NCBI GenBank assembly: GCA_945890705.1
Contig: CAMDCY010000003.1
Span: forward strand, 1 to 47,729
DNA from: Hydrogenophaga intermedia
GTDB lineage: Bacteria > Pseudomonadota > Gammaproteobacteria > Burkholderiales > Burkholderiaceae_C
Reading direction: 5' to 3'
DNA: 47,729 bases
Position 1 is the stretch's first letter. Each line of letters begins with the position of its first letter. Both the position numbers and the translations under genes were made by a program. Below are positions 16,048 to 24,288 of the stretch, piece by piece. The notes under the pieces are model-generated. The model was not told the DNA's origin and made no database searches. It worked only from the letters and a program-made list of their open reading frames with translations.

Positions 16048-17643
16048 TCAGACGTTGGAGTCGGCGAACGAGGACTTGCGGCGGTTCACGTAGTCCAAGA
16101 TGGATTCGTCGATGGCGGGGTCCAGCGCGGGCTCCACGTACTCGGCCAACTGGCGCTTCCACAAGGCGTTGGCACGTTGGGCCAGGTCTTGGCTGCCCTC
16201 GGCTTCCCACTGCTCAAAGCTGTTGTTGTCGGTGATCGGCGAGCGGTAGAACGCGCTCTCGAAGTTGGCTTGGGTGTGCGCACAGCCCAAGAAGTGTTTG
16301 CCCGGACCGACTTCGCGGATCGCGCTCATGGCTTGGCCGTTTTCGCTGATGTCCACGCCCGCGAGCAGGGTGTGCATCATGCCGGCTTGGTCGACGTCCA
16401 TGATGAACTTCTCGTAACCCATGGACAGGCCGCCTTCGAGCCAACCGGCCGTGTGCAAGACGAAGTTGACGCCCGCCAAGCAGGTGGGCAAGAGCGTGTT
16501 GGCTGATTCGCTGGCCGCTTGCGCATCGGCGATTTTCGAGCCGCACAGGCCACCACCGGAGCGGAAGGGCACGCCCAAGCGGCGCGCCAAGGCGGCCATG
16601 GCGTAGAGCACCAAGGCGGGTTCTGGGGTGCCAAAGGTCGGCGCACCCGATTGCATGGAAATGGACGAAGCGAAGCTACCCAGCACCACGGGCGCGCCGG
16701 GGCTGACCAACTGCACAAAAGCCATGCCAGCCAAGGCTTCGGCCAAGGTTTGGGCGCAAGTGCCGGCCACCGTGACGGGCGACATGGCGCCAGCCAAGAT
16801 GAAGGGCGTGATGATGGTGGCTTGGTTGGCGCGGGCGTAGACCTTGGCGGCACCGAGCATGGTTTCGTCAAAGGTCATGGGCGAGTTGGCGTTGATCAGG
16901 TTGATCACCACCGTTTTGTTTTTGCCCGTGGCCGGATCGATGAAGTCATCGCCAAACAAACGGCGGGCCATCTCGACCGTGTCGTGCGCCCGTTCGGGGT
17001 GGGTGACCGAGCCCATGAAGGGCTTGTCGCTGTACTTCATGTGGGCGTACACCATGTCGAAGTGGCGCTTGTTGACCGGCAGGTCCACCGGCTCACAAAT
17101 CGTGCCGCCCGAGTGGTGCAAGGAATGCGCGGTGTAGGCCAGTTTGACGAAGTTCTGGAAGTCTTCGATGGTGGCGTAGCGGCGGCCTTTGTCGAGGTCG
17201 CGCACGAAGGGGGAACCGTAGGCGGGGGCGAACACGGTGTTGGGTCCGCCGATGACCACGTTGCGCTCGGGGTTGCGAGCGTGCTGCGTGAAGATGCGCG
17301 GCGCGCTGGCCTGCACGATTTGGCGGCACATGCCACGGGGAAAGCGCACGCGCTCGCCCTGAACGTCGGCGCCGGCGTTCTTCAGGATTTGCAGCGCCTC
17401 AGGGTCGTCGCGGAAGTCGATGCCCACCTCTTCGAGGATGGTGTCGGCGTTGTGTTCGATGATGGCCAGGCCTTCTTCGCTCATCACCTCAAAGCAGGGG
17501 ATTTGGCGGGTGATGTAGGGCACCGTTTGGCTGCTGCGCGAGGCGCGAGCGGCGCGTTTGGCCTCACGGCCGCCCCCGGCACGGCGGCCGCGTGCGACGG
17601 ACGCGTCGGTGGAGGGGGTGTCTAAACTGGCTTCGGTGGTCAT
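16048..17643 (-). CDS. MttB-superfamily methyltransferase, non-pyrrolysine (MtgB-like), copy 1
   Basis: A 531-residue trimethylamine methyltransferase family protein, expected to move a methyl group from a quaternary amine to a corrinoid protein. No in-frame TAG is present, so it is not a pyrrolysine enzyme; such homologues include MtgB, a glycine betaine:corrinoid methyltransferase. Conserved parts include ARNPERNVVIGG, GGTICEPVDLP, ITPFILAGAMSPVT, SGAPTFGTPEP, HTAGWLEGGLSMGYEKFI and AIREVGPGKHFLGCAHT. The N-terminus is a basic, disordered-looking extension. The ATG at 17643 has GGAG eight bases upstream and is preferred over the ATG 18 bases earlier. A second copy (35165-36721) differs clearly, so the two may use different substrates. 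An ArgR/GbdR-like site lies about 80 bases upstream. Confidence 0.9.
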   Translation of the reverse strand: MTTEASLDTPSTDASVARGRRAGGGREAKRAARASRSSQTVPYITRQIPCFEVMSEEGLAIIEHNADTILEEVGIDFRDDPEALQILKNAGADVQGERVRFPRGMCRQIVQASAPRIFTQHARNPERNVVIGGPNTVFAPAYGSPFVRDLDKGRRYATIEDFQNFVKLAYTAHSLHHSGGTICEPVDLPVNKRHFDMVYAHMKYSDKPFMGSVTHPERAHDTVEMARRLFGDDFIDPATGKNKTVVINLINANSPMTFDETMLGAAKVYARANQATIITPFILAGAMSPVTVAGTCAQTLAEALAGMAFVQLVSPGAPVVLGSFASSISMQSGAPTFGTPEPALVLYAMAALARRLGVPFRSGGGLCGSKIADAQAASESANTLLPTCLAGVNFVLHTAGWLEGGLSMGYEKFIMDVDQAGMMHTLLAGVDISENGQAMSAIREVGPGKHFLGCAHTQANFESAFYRSPITDNNSFEQWEAEGSQDLAQRANALWKRQLAEYVEPALDPAIDESILDYVNRRKSSFADSNV

Positions 17644-17723
17644 GGGGCGTGCTCCGGTCATCGCTGGTGGTCAACGAACATTGAAATTGAAAAAGCAGTA
17701 TCGACAATGCGGTGGGCGGCGGT

Positions 17724-17760
17724 TGGTCCGCATGCGACACCGCTTTGCACAGTGACGCCA
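17724..17760 (-). promoter_or_regulatory. ArgR/GbdR-like operator candidate upstream of MttB copy 1
   Basis: Read on the minus strand: TGGCGT (17760-17755), N8, AA (17746-17745), N5, TGTCGC (17739-17734). This follows the pattern TGTCGC-N8-AA-N5 repeated in the same direction every 21 bp that I recall for Pseudomonas ArgR, a GATase-AraC regulator like the one at 37880. It points toward the MttB gene, ending about 80 bases before its start. Confidence 0.5.
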
Positions 17761-17820
17761 TTATCAAAGCCAAGCCAAAGACCCCACGTCCAAGGGGCTC
17801 ACCCGGGCGGGTGTTCGCGT

Positions 17821-17847
17821 TGTCGTGAATGAAACGGCTGCGGTCGT
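17821..17847 (+). promoter_or_regulatory. weak ArgR/GbdR-like half-site pair upstream of folD
   Basis: TGTCGT (17821-17826) and GGTCGT (17842-17847) are spaced 21 bp apart, start to start, and the second ends 65 bases before the folD start. The AA element is missing, so the support is only the spacing and the half-site likeness. Confidence 0.3.
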
Positions 17848-17912
17848 CTGGTGCACACCCGACGCGCGGGCGCGGGCCTAGCATCGGGCGGCCAACAACC
17901 AGCGAAACAACC

Positions 17913-18782
17913 ATGACAGCCAAAATCATCGACGGCCATGCCGTGGCCCGCCACGTCCGACAAGAGTGCAGAGAAGCCACCGAGGCGCTCAAACGCCGCG
18001 GCGTTCACCCCGGCTTGGCGGTGGTCATCGTGGGCGACAACCCCGCCTCACAGGTGTATGTGGCCAACAAAATCAAGGCCTGCGAAGAGGTGGGCCTGAA
18101 ATCCACTGTGCATGCCTTTGCCGCCGACACGAGCGACGGCGAGATCGAGGCGTGCATCCAGCGCCTCAACGCCGACCCCGCGGTGCACGGCATTCTGGTG
18201 CAACTGCCGCTGCCCTCGCATTTCGATGTGCGCCGGGTGCTGGGCGCCATCTCCAGCGACAAAGACGTGGACGGCTTTCACCTCTACAACGTCGGCGGCT
18301 TGGTCGTGGGCGACAACACCATCTTCCCGCCCTGCACCCCGTTCGGCGTGCAAAAAATGCTCGAATACGAAAACATCCCGGTCGAAGGCCAAAACGTGGT
18401 GGTCGTGGGCGCGAGCAACATCGTGGGCAAACCCATGGCCTTGATGCTGATGCAAAAAGACGCCACGGTTTGCATCTGCCACGCCAAAACGCGCGACCTG
18501 GCACAGTTCACCATCTTGGCCGACATCTTGGTGGTCGCCGCGGGCAAACCCAACCTGATCTTGCCGCAGATGGTGCGCCACGGTGCGGTGGTGATCGACG
18601 TGGGCATCAACCGCTTGCCCAATGGGCGACTGGTGGGCGATGTGGATTTTGAGGGCGTGCGTCAAAAAGCCTCCTACATCACCCCTGTGCCAGGAGGGGT
18701 CGGCCCGATGACGGTCACAATGTTGGTCCACAACACGGTGCAATCGGCCTCGCGCTTTGCTCAAAACGCGGCGGGTCTTTGA
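17913..18782 (+). CDS. folD: bifunctional methylenetetrahydrofolate dehydrogenase / methenyltetrahydrofolate cyclohydrolase
   Basis: A 289-residue FolD. The active-site lysine is in the YVANKIKACEEVG segment. Also visible are ILVQLPLPSHFD, DVDGFHLYNVGGL, PCTPFGVQKMLE, the NADP-binding VVVVGASNIVGKPMALML and the closing TPVPGGVGPMTVTMLVHNT. It interconverts methylene-, methenyl- and 10-formyl-tetrahydrofolate. Here it would oxidise methyl groups arriving from amine demethylation toward PurU. A housekeeping folD is probably encoded elsewhere, so this copy looks dedicated to catabolism. The ATG at 17913 begins the conserved N-terminus MTAKIIDGHAVA. It is the first gene of a plus-strand group. 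Confidence 0.95.
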   Translation: MTAKIIDGHAVARHVRQECREATEALKRRGVHPGLAVVIVGDNPASQVYVANKIKACEEVGLKSTVHAFAADTSDGEIEACIQRLNADPAVHGILVQLPLPSHFDVRRVLGAISSDKDVDGFHLYNVGGLVVGDNTIFPPCTPFGVQKMLEYENIPVEGQNVVVVGASNIVGKPMALMLMQKDATVCICHAKTRDLAQFTILADILVVAAGKPNLILPQMVRHGAVVIDVGINRLPNGRLVGDVDFEGVRQKASYITPVPGGVGPMTVTMLVHNTVQSASRFAQNAAGL

Positions 18783-18798
18783 TCGACAAGCAACATTT

Positions 18799-20826
18799 AT
18801 GACATACGGTTTGGGTATCGACACCGGCGGCACATTCACCGACGCGGTGCTGCTGGATGAAAACAAGCAAGTCGTCGCCACCGCCAAGAGCCTGACGACG
18901 CATTTCGATTTGGCGCAAGGCATCGCGGGGGCTTTGGCCCAGTTGCCGCAGGCGCAATTGCAGGCGGTGAACTTGGTGTGCCTGTCCACCACACTCACGA
19001 CCAACTCGGTGGTCGAGGGCAAAGGCGCCCCGGTGTGCGTGCTGTTGGCGGGCTACGACGAGCGGCAAATCAAGGCCAGCGGCTTGATCGAGCTCTTGGG
19101 CCACGACGCCATCGTCTCGCTGGTCGGCGGACACGACGCCGCCGGACAAGCCCTGTGCCCGTTGGACGAAGCCGCGGCCAAAGCGGCCATCCGAGCTCAA
19201 GTGGGCCGGGTCAGCGCCTTCGCCATTTCTGGCACCTTCGCGGTGCGCAACCGCGCCCACGAAATGCAGCTGCGCGCTTGGGTGCGCGAGCTGTGCGACA
19301 AGCCCATCACCTGCGGCCATGAGTTGGCCAGCAGCTTGGGCGCGCCGCGGCGCGCGCTCACCACCGCGCTGAACGCGCGCATGATCCCCTTTGTGCAACG
19401 CATGATCGAATCGGTGCGCGCCACGCTCAGCGAGCGCGGCATCCAAGCGCCGCTGATGGTGGTCAAGGGCGATGGCAGTTTGGTCAACGTGCAAAGCGCG
19501 CTGCAGCGCCCCGTGGCCACCGTGCTGTCCGGGCCCGCCGCCAGTGTGCTCGGCGCGTGTGCGCTGGCCGGCACCCAAAACGCCATCATGGCCGACATGG
19601 GCGGCACCACCACCGACATCGCGGTGGTACGCAACGGCATGCCGGCCTTGAGCGAAGACGGTGCCCTGATCGGTCAATGGCGTCCTATGGTGGAGGCGGT
19701 GAAGATCTACGCCATCGGTTTGGGTGGCGACAGCGAGGTCCGCTTTCAAGGCGGTTCGGGCATGACGATCGGCCCGCGCCGGGTCTTACCCATCAGCTTG
19801 CTCGTGCATCAAAACCCCGCGCTCTTGGCGGTGCTCGAGCGCCAACAAAACGAAACCCCCCACGCAGCCCAAATGCGTTTTGCGGTGCGCTTGCAAAGCG
19901 ACCCGACCCAGCTCGATCGCTTGGCCGACGACGAGCGCATGGCTTGGGACCAATTGGCCCAAGGCCCCTTGGACGTGGAGCGGGCCAACATCAACAACCG
20001 ACCGCTGGCGCGGGCCGTGGCCCGACTCGAGCGCAAAGGCATGGCGCTGTACAGTGGCTTCACGCCCAGCGACGCGGCCCACGTCATGAACCTGTGCGGC
20101 CACTGGAGCCGTGAAGGCGCTGTCTTGGCCGCGCGCATTTGGGCGCGCCAGATGCGCCACTTGTACGGTTTGGGCAAATGGGTCTCGGGCGACGAAGTGG
20201 GCCCCAGCCAGCAGGTGATCGACCAAGTGATCGATGGCATTGCGCAAAAACTCATCGAGGCGGGCCTGAACGACGCGGGGCAGATGAACGAAGCCAACGC
20301 GGGCAAGATGTCGACCTTGCTCACCCAAATGGCCTTGCACCGACGGGGTAACCCAGTCGGGCAGGCCGCCCCGGTGTTCCAAATCCAGTTTGCGCCGGGC
20401 TTGCCGCTGATCGCCGTGGGCGCGCCCTCGCACAGCTACTACCCCACGGTGGCGCGTGAAATGGGCCTGAACCTGATCAGCCCGCCCAACGCCGACGTGG
20501 CCAACGCCGTGGGCGCCGTCTTGGGTCAGGTGGTGCAACGCGTGCACCTGCTGGTCACACAACCCTCGCGCGGCATTTTCCGCCTCTTCGGTGTGAACGG
20601 GCCGCAGGACTACACGGCGCTGCCCGAGGCCTTTGAGGCCGCGCGACAGGCCTGTGCCGAGATGGCGCGCACGCAAGCGGTGGAGGCCGGTGGCGACGAA
20701 CGCCAACTCAAGCTCGATTGGATTCATGACGAGAACAGCGTCTCCAACGACATCGATGGCGATGTGTTTTTCGAGGCCCGCGTCGGCGCGGTGGCCACCG
20801 CCCGGCCCCGGCGCAGCACCGACTGA
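18799..20826 (+). CDS. HyuA-like ASKHA ATPase (hydantoinase/oxoprolinase family)
   Basis: A 675-residue member of the hydantoinase A family. The phosphate-binding motifs are GIDTGGTFTDAVL at the N-terminus and MADMGGTTTDIAVV near residue 270, both typical of this ATP-dependent branch of the ASKHA fold. True hydantoinases and oxoprolinases need a HyuB partner, and none is encoded here; the next gene instead is an iron-sulfur protein with a cobalamin-reductase-like domain, 9 bases downstream. This makes a role in reactivating oxidised corrinoid cofactor attractive, by analogy with RamA/RACo, which use ATP for the same job. ATP-dependent N-methylhydantoin cleavage, which would feed sarcosine, is the alternative. 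The ATG at 18799 is 16 bases after folD. Confidence 0.8.
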   Translation: MTYGLGIDTGGTFTDAVLLDENKQVVATAKSLTTHFDLAQGIAGALAQLPQAQLQAVNLVCLSTTLTTNSVVEGKGAPVCVLLAGYDERQIKASGLIELLGHDAIVSLVGGHDAAGQALCPLDEAAAKAAIRAQVGRVSAFAISGTFAVRNRAHEMQLRAWVRELCDKPITCGHELASSLGAPRRALTTALNARMIPFVQRMIESVRATLSERGIQAPLMVVKGDGSLVNVQSALQRPVATVLSGPAASVLGACALAGTQNAIMADMGGTTTDIAVVRNGMPALSEDGALIGQWRPMVEAVKIYAIGLGGDSEVRFQGGSGMTIGPRRVLPISLLVHQNPALLAVLERQQNETPHAAQMRFAVRLQSDPTQLDRLADDERMAWDQLAQGPLDVERANINNRPLARAVARLERKGMALYSGFTPSDAAHVMNLCGHWSREGAVLAARIWARQMRHLYGLGKWVSGDEVGPSQQVIDQVIDGIAQKLIEAGLNDAGQMNEANAGKMSTLLTQMALHRRGNPVGQAAPVFQIQFAPGLPLIAVGAPSHSYYPTVAREMGLNLISPPNADVANAVGAVLGQVVQRVHLLVTQPSRGIFRLFGVNGPQDYTALPEAFEAARQACAEMARTQAVEAGGDERQLKLDWIHDENSVSNDIDGDVFFEARVGAVATARPRRSTD

Positions 20827-20835
20827 GTTCGCCCC

Positions 20836-21531
20836 ATGTCGGCCACCGAGCTGATCCACGACCTGAGCCAGCACGGACTGGTCTTGCGCGGGGTGCTGAG
20901 CGCCACGGCCGCCGACACCTGGCCCGCCTTGTCCGACCAGGGACCGTCTTGCTTGTGGTTGGTGGGCACGGTGGGCCCGGCCATGTGGGCGCCGTTTTCG
21001 GCCTCGCCCGAGCACCGCGACGGCCAGCCCGATGCGCTGGACCGTTGGAGCGCGCGCATCGCGACGCATTGGGCGCATCGCTTGCAAGGCCATGCCCTGT
21101 TCCCGTTTGGGGGGCCACCCCATTGGCCGTTTCAGCGTTGGGCCGATCGCGCCGAAGCCTTGTCGCCCAGCCCACTGGGCTTGCGTTTGCACCCCGAGCA
21201 CGGCCTGTGGCACGCCTACCGCTTTGCCTTGGTGCTGCCGCAGCGCATCCCCGCCCCCGTCCCTGCACCAGCCCCTAGCGCCGCGGTAGGCGCCTGCGCC
21301 ATGTGCCCGTCGCGGTGTGTCAAGGCTTGCCCGGTGGGCGCCCACGACCACGGCTTTGACCTGCAACGCTGTGTCGGCCACTTGCGCACCCCGGCTGGGC
21401 GCACTTGTTTGGAGCAGGGCTGCCAGGCGCGCGCGGCTTGCCCTGAAGGGGCGGGTTCGGTGTATGGGACGGCGCAGGTGGCCTTTCACATGCGGGCCTT
21501 CGCGGCCCACCACGCCGGCGTCAGCGACTGA
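20836..21531 (+). CDS. CblC/QueG-like protein with two C-terminal [4Fe-4S] clusters, candidate corrinoid reductase
   Basis: A 231-residue protein. Residues 1-135 resemble the cobalamin-processing MMACHC/CblC and QueG N-terminal domain: WLVGTVGPAMWAPF, a helix DALDRWSARIATHWA, and LHPEHGLWHAYRFALVLP, which recalls the CIHP-GGWFA-R--VLLP segment of CblC. A Pro/Ala linker follows. The C-terminus has eight cysteines in two groups: C154, C157, C161, C165 (CX2CX3CX3CP) and C179, C191, C196, C202, fitting two [4Fe-4S] clusters. The conserved tail QVAFHMRAF is present. I infer delivery of electrons to a corrinoid, with the HyuA-like ATPase just upstream. The likeness to CblC is by eye and needs a profile search. 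Confidence 0.6.
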   Translation: MSATELIHDLSQHGLVLRGVLSATAADTWPALSDQGPSCLWLVGTVGPAMWAPFSASPEHRDGQPDALDRWSARIATHWAHRLQGHALFPFGGPPHWPFQRWADRAEALSPSPLGLRLHPEHGLWHAYRFALVLPQRIPAPVPAPAPSAAVGACAMCPSRCVKACPVGAHDHGFDLQRCVGHLRTPAGRTCLEQGCQARAACPEGAGSVYGTAQVAFHMRAFAAHHAGVSD

Positions 21532-21553
21532 AGGGCCGTTGGGGGCCTAAGAC

Positions 21554-21590
21554 TGCCGCATTTCCACAAACCGCTGTCGCAAATGGATGC
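21554..21590 (+). promoter_or_regulatory. ArgR/GbdR-like operator upstream of the FAD/GcvT demethylase
   Basis: TGCCGC (21554-21559), N8, AA (21568-21569), N5, TGTCGC (21575-21580). The second half-site is an exact match to the ArgR-type core, and the 21-bp period and AA position of the first are also exact. It lies in the 172-base gap after the iron-sulfur protein gene and ends about 115-125 bases before the next start codon. A separate inverted repeat, CCACAAA (21564-21570) and TTTGTGG (21616-21622), overlaps it. Confidence 0.55.
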
Positions 21591-21703
21591 CTGAGCGCCG
21601 GGGCACTGAATACACTTTGTGGCATCGTGGGTGCTTGGGCCGGGTTTGAGCCTGCCTCGGCACCCCAACAAATATCCCCCTCATTTCACAGGAGCGAGCC
21701 CAA

Positions 21704-24268
21704 ATGGCCAAATTTCCCGAACGTGCCAGAGTCGTCATCATTGGACAGGGGGGCATCGTGGGTGCCTCGGTGGCACACCACCTGATCGAACGGGGTTGGG
21801 ACAACATCGTGGGCATAGACAAGTCGGGCATCCCCACCGACGTAGGATCGACCGCGCACGCGTCCGATTTCTGCTTCAACACGATGCACGACCAGCTCAC
21901 AATCTTCACCACCAAGTACAGCATCGACTTCTACGAAAAAATGGGCCGCTACGACCGCATCGGCGGCTTGGAAGTGGCGCGCGTGGGCGACGACGAGCGC
22001 ATGCAAGAGCTCAAGCGGCGCGTGGCCTCGGGCAAAGCCTTTGGCAACCGGGTGGAGATGATCACCCCGGCCGAGGCCAAGGCGCGCTTCCCGCTGTTGG
22101 AAGAAAGCATGATCCAAGGCGCTTTGTGGGACCCGGATGCGGGCTTGGTCAAGCCGCGCTCACAAATGGTGGCTGGCGAGTTGGTCGACGCCGCGGTGGC
22201 CTCGGGCAAGTTGCTGTCGTTTGCGAACACGGCCTGCACCGGCTTGCGCATCGAGAACGGCCGCATCCAAGGTGTGGAGACCACCAAGGGCTACATCGCT
22301 GCCGACCACGTCGTGGTGTGTGCCGGCTTGTGGGGCCGTTTGATCGCGGCCATGGCCGGCGAAGACCTGCCCATCATGCCGGTGGACCACCCGCTGACCT
22401 TCTTCAAACCGTATTTGGAATTTGCCGGCACGGGCAAAGACATCGGCTACCCGCTGCTGCGCGACCAGGGCAACTCGGCTTACCTGCGCGACACCGGGGA
22501 CCCAAAAACGCCCGAAGGCGGTCAAATCGAATGGGGTTACTACGAAGAGAAAAACCCCCGTATGTGCCACCCGCGCGACCTGCTGGAAAAAGACCAGGCC
22601 CGCTTGTCGCCCTCGCAGCGCGACCTGGAGCTCGAGCAAATCATGGAGCCGCTGGAGCGCGCCATCGAGCTCACGCCCATCTTGGCCGAGTTGGGTTACG
22701 ACGACAAATACTCTTTCAACGGTCTGCTGCAAGTCACCACCGACGGCAACCCCTCCGTGGGCGAGTCCGCCAAGGTGCGTGGCCTTTGGTACACCGAAGC
22801 CATTTGGGTCAAAGACGCGCCCGGTTTTGGCAAGCTGGTGGCCGATTGGATGACCGATGGCTACACGCACATCGATCACGCCCGCATCGACGTGGCCCGC
22901 ACCTACCCCTACCAGCAAGACGAGCAGTACATCCACGACCGCTGCTACGAAGGCGCGTTCAAAATCTACAATCCCCCGGTGCACAACCGCGAGCCCTTTG
23001 CCTCGCAACGCGGCATCTTCAAGAGCCCGTTCCACGAACGCGAAAAAGCCTTGGGCGCGTATTTCATGGAGCTCTCAGGTTGGGAGCGTGCGCATGGTTA
23101 CGCCAGCAACGAGCACCTCTTGGCCGTGTACGGCGACCGCGTGCCGGTGCGCGAGCACGAGTGGGACAACCGCCACTTCTGGCGCGTGTCCAACGCCGAG
23201 CACCTGAAGATGAGCGAAGACGTGGGCATGATCAACGTCTCGCACTTCGCCGAGTTCGATGTGCAAGGCCCCGATGCAGCCGAGTTGATGGAGTACATCT
23301 GCGTGGCCAAGGTCGGTGGTGACACCCCCGTGGGCAAAGGCATTTACACCCACTTCTTGGACAGCAAAGGCGGTGTGCGCGCCGACCTCACGGTGCTGCG
23401 TTTGGCCGAAGACCACTACCGCGTCATCGATGGCGCCGACGCCGGTCACCGCGACTTGGTGTGGGTCAGCCGCATGGCGCAGGACCGTGGCGCCAACGTC
23501 ACCGTCACCGACACCACCACGAAGTACGGCTGCTTGGGTGTGTGGGGCCCCAACGCCCGCGCCACCATCCAAAAAATCGCCGACGAACCCGAGGCCTGGT
23601 CGAACGAGAACTTCCCCTTCGCGGCCCTGCGCAACCTCAAGATCAAAGGTGTTCCGGTGTTGGCGTTCCGCATCTCGTATGTGGGCGAACAAGGCTGGGA
23701 GCTTCACTTCGAATACAAGGATGGCTTGGCCTTGTGGGATGCCCTGCACGCCGAAGGCGTGACACCGGTGGGCGTGGAGACCTACGCCAACAGCCGGCGA
23801 ATGGAGAAGAGTTTGCGTTTGCAAAACGCCGACCTCTTGACCGAGTACAACCTGTTTGAGTGCGACTTGGCCCGACCCAAAGTCAAGGCCGCCGACTTCC
23901 ACGGCAAGGCCGCGCACTTGGCGTTTCGCGAGCGCGAACACCAACCCGCAACCCTGTGCACCTTGGTGATGACCGAGAACAAGGACCGAAACGGTGTGGC
24001 GCGTTACCCCGTGGGCACCTGCCCCGTGATGGACCCGGCCACCGGCGCCACCTTGGTCGACGAATTGGGTCGTCGCTCCTTCACCACCAGCATGGCCTTT
24101 GGCCCATCCATCGGCAAAAACATCGGCTTGGCTTACCTGCCGCGCGCGTATTGCGAGGTCGGCCGCATGCTACAGATCCAGTACTTCGACGATGTCTACC
24201 CCGTGCGGGTCGAAGCCGTGGGTTATGGCCCGCTGTACGACCCAGAAAACCTCAAGCCCAAATCCTGA
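21704..24268 (+). CDS. FAD-dependent demethylase fused to a GcvT domain (dimethylglycine/sarcosine dehydrogenase family)
   Basis: An 854-residue protein. Residues 1-400 form a D-amino-acid-oxidase-type FAD domain starting RVVIIGQGGIVGASVAHHLIERG, with GSTAHASDFCFN at residues 48-60 where relatives carry the flavin-linked histidine. The C-terminal half is a GcvT-like tetrahydrofolate domain with DVGMINVSHFAEFDVQGPDAAELM, ITYVGEQG-like ISYVGEQGWELHFEY, and a C-terminal barrel. Such proteins oxidise an N-methyl group and transfer it to tetrahydrofolate, giving methylene-THF. It is distinct from the dimethylglycine dehydrogenase at 32715, which has the usual TWHAAG motif, so its substrate may be another methylated amine. 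AGGAG lies nine bases before the ATG. Confidence 0.85.
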   Translation: MAKFPERARVVIIGQGGIVGASVAHHLIERGWDNIVGIDKSGIPTDVGSTAHASDFCFNTMHDQLTIFTTKYSIDFYEKMGRYDRIGGLEVARVGDDERMQELKRRVASGKAFGNRVEMITPAEAKARFPLLEESMIQGALWDPDAGLVKPRSQMVAGELVDAAVASGKLLSFANTACTGLRIENGRIQGVETTKGYIAADHVVVCAGLWGRLIAAMAGEDLPIMPVDHPLTFFKPYLEFAGTGKDIGYPLLRDQGNSAYLRDTGDPKTPEGGQIEWGYYEEKNPRMCHPRDLLEKDQARLSPSQRDLELEQIMEPLERAIELTPILAELGYDDKYSFNGLLQVTTDGNPSVGESAKVRGLWYTEAIWVKDAPGFGKLVADWMTDGYTHIDHARIDVARTYPYQQDEQYIHDRCYEGAFKIYNPPVHNREPFASQRGIFKSPFHEREKALGAYFMELSGWERAHGYASNEHLLAVYGDRVPVREHEWDNRHFWRVSNAEHLKMSEDVGMINVSHFAEFDVQGPDAAELMEYICVAKVGGDTPVGKGIYTHFLDSKGGVRADLTVLRLAEDHYRVIDGADAGHRDLVWVSRMAQDRGANVTVTDTTTKYGCLGVWGPNARATIQKIADEPEAWSNENFPFAALRNLKIKGVPVLAFRISYVGEQGWELHFEYKDGLALWDALHAEGVTPVGVETYANSRRMEKSLRLQNADLLTEYNLFECDLARPKVKAADFHGKAAHLAFREREHQPATLCTLVMTENKDRNGVARYPVGTCPVMDPATGATLVDELGRRSFTTSMAFGPSIGKNIGLAYLPRAYCEVGRMLQIQYFDDVYPVRVEAVGYGPLYDPENLKPKS

Positions 24269-24288
24269 TCGCTCCCAGCAAGGCTCCT

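Noticed and set aside
14165-16210. 681-codon open frame on the minus strand
   Set aside because: Antisense to the ABC ATPase and crossing the GFA gene; no domain seen.
16048-17643. Pyrrolysine-containing MttB
   Set aside because: Both MttB frames are open throughout without an internal TAG, and no pyl genes or pyrrolysine tRNA are seen.
18799-20826. Ordinary hydantoinase or 5-oxoprolinase
   Set aside because: No HyuB subunit gene is adjacent and the neighbours concern folate and corrinoid chemistry, so the usual name is not supported as a function.
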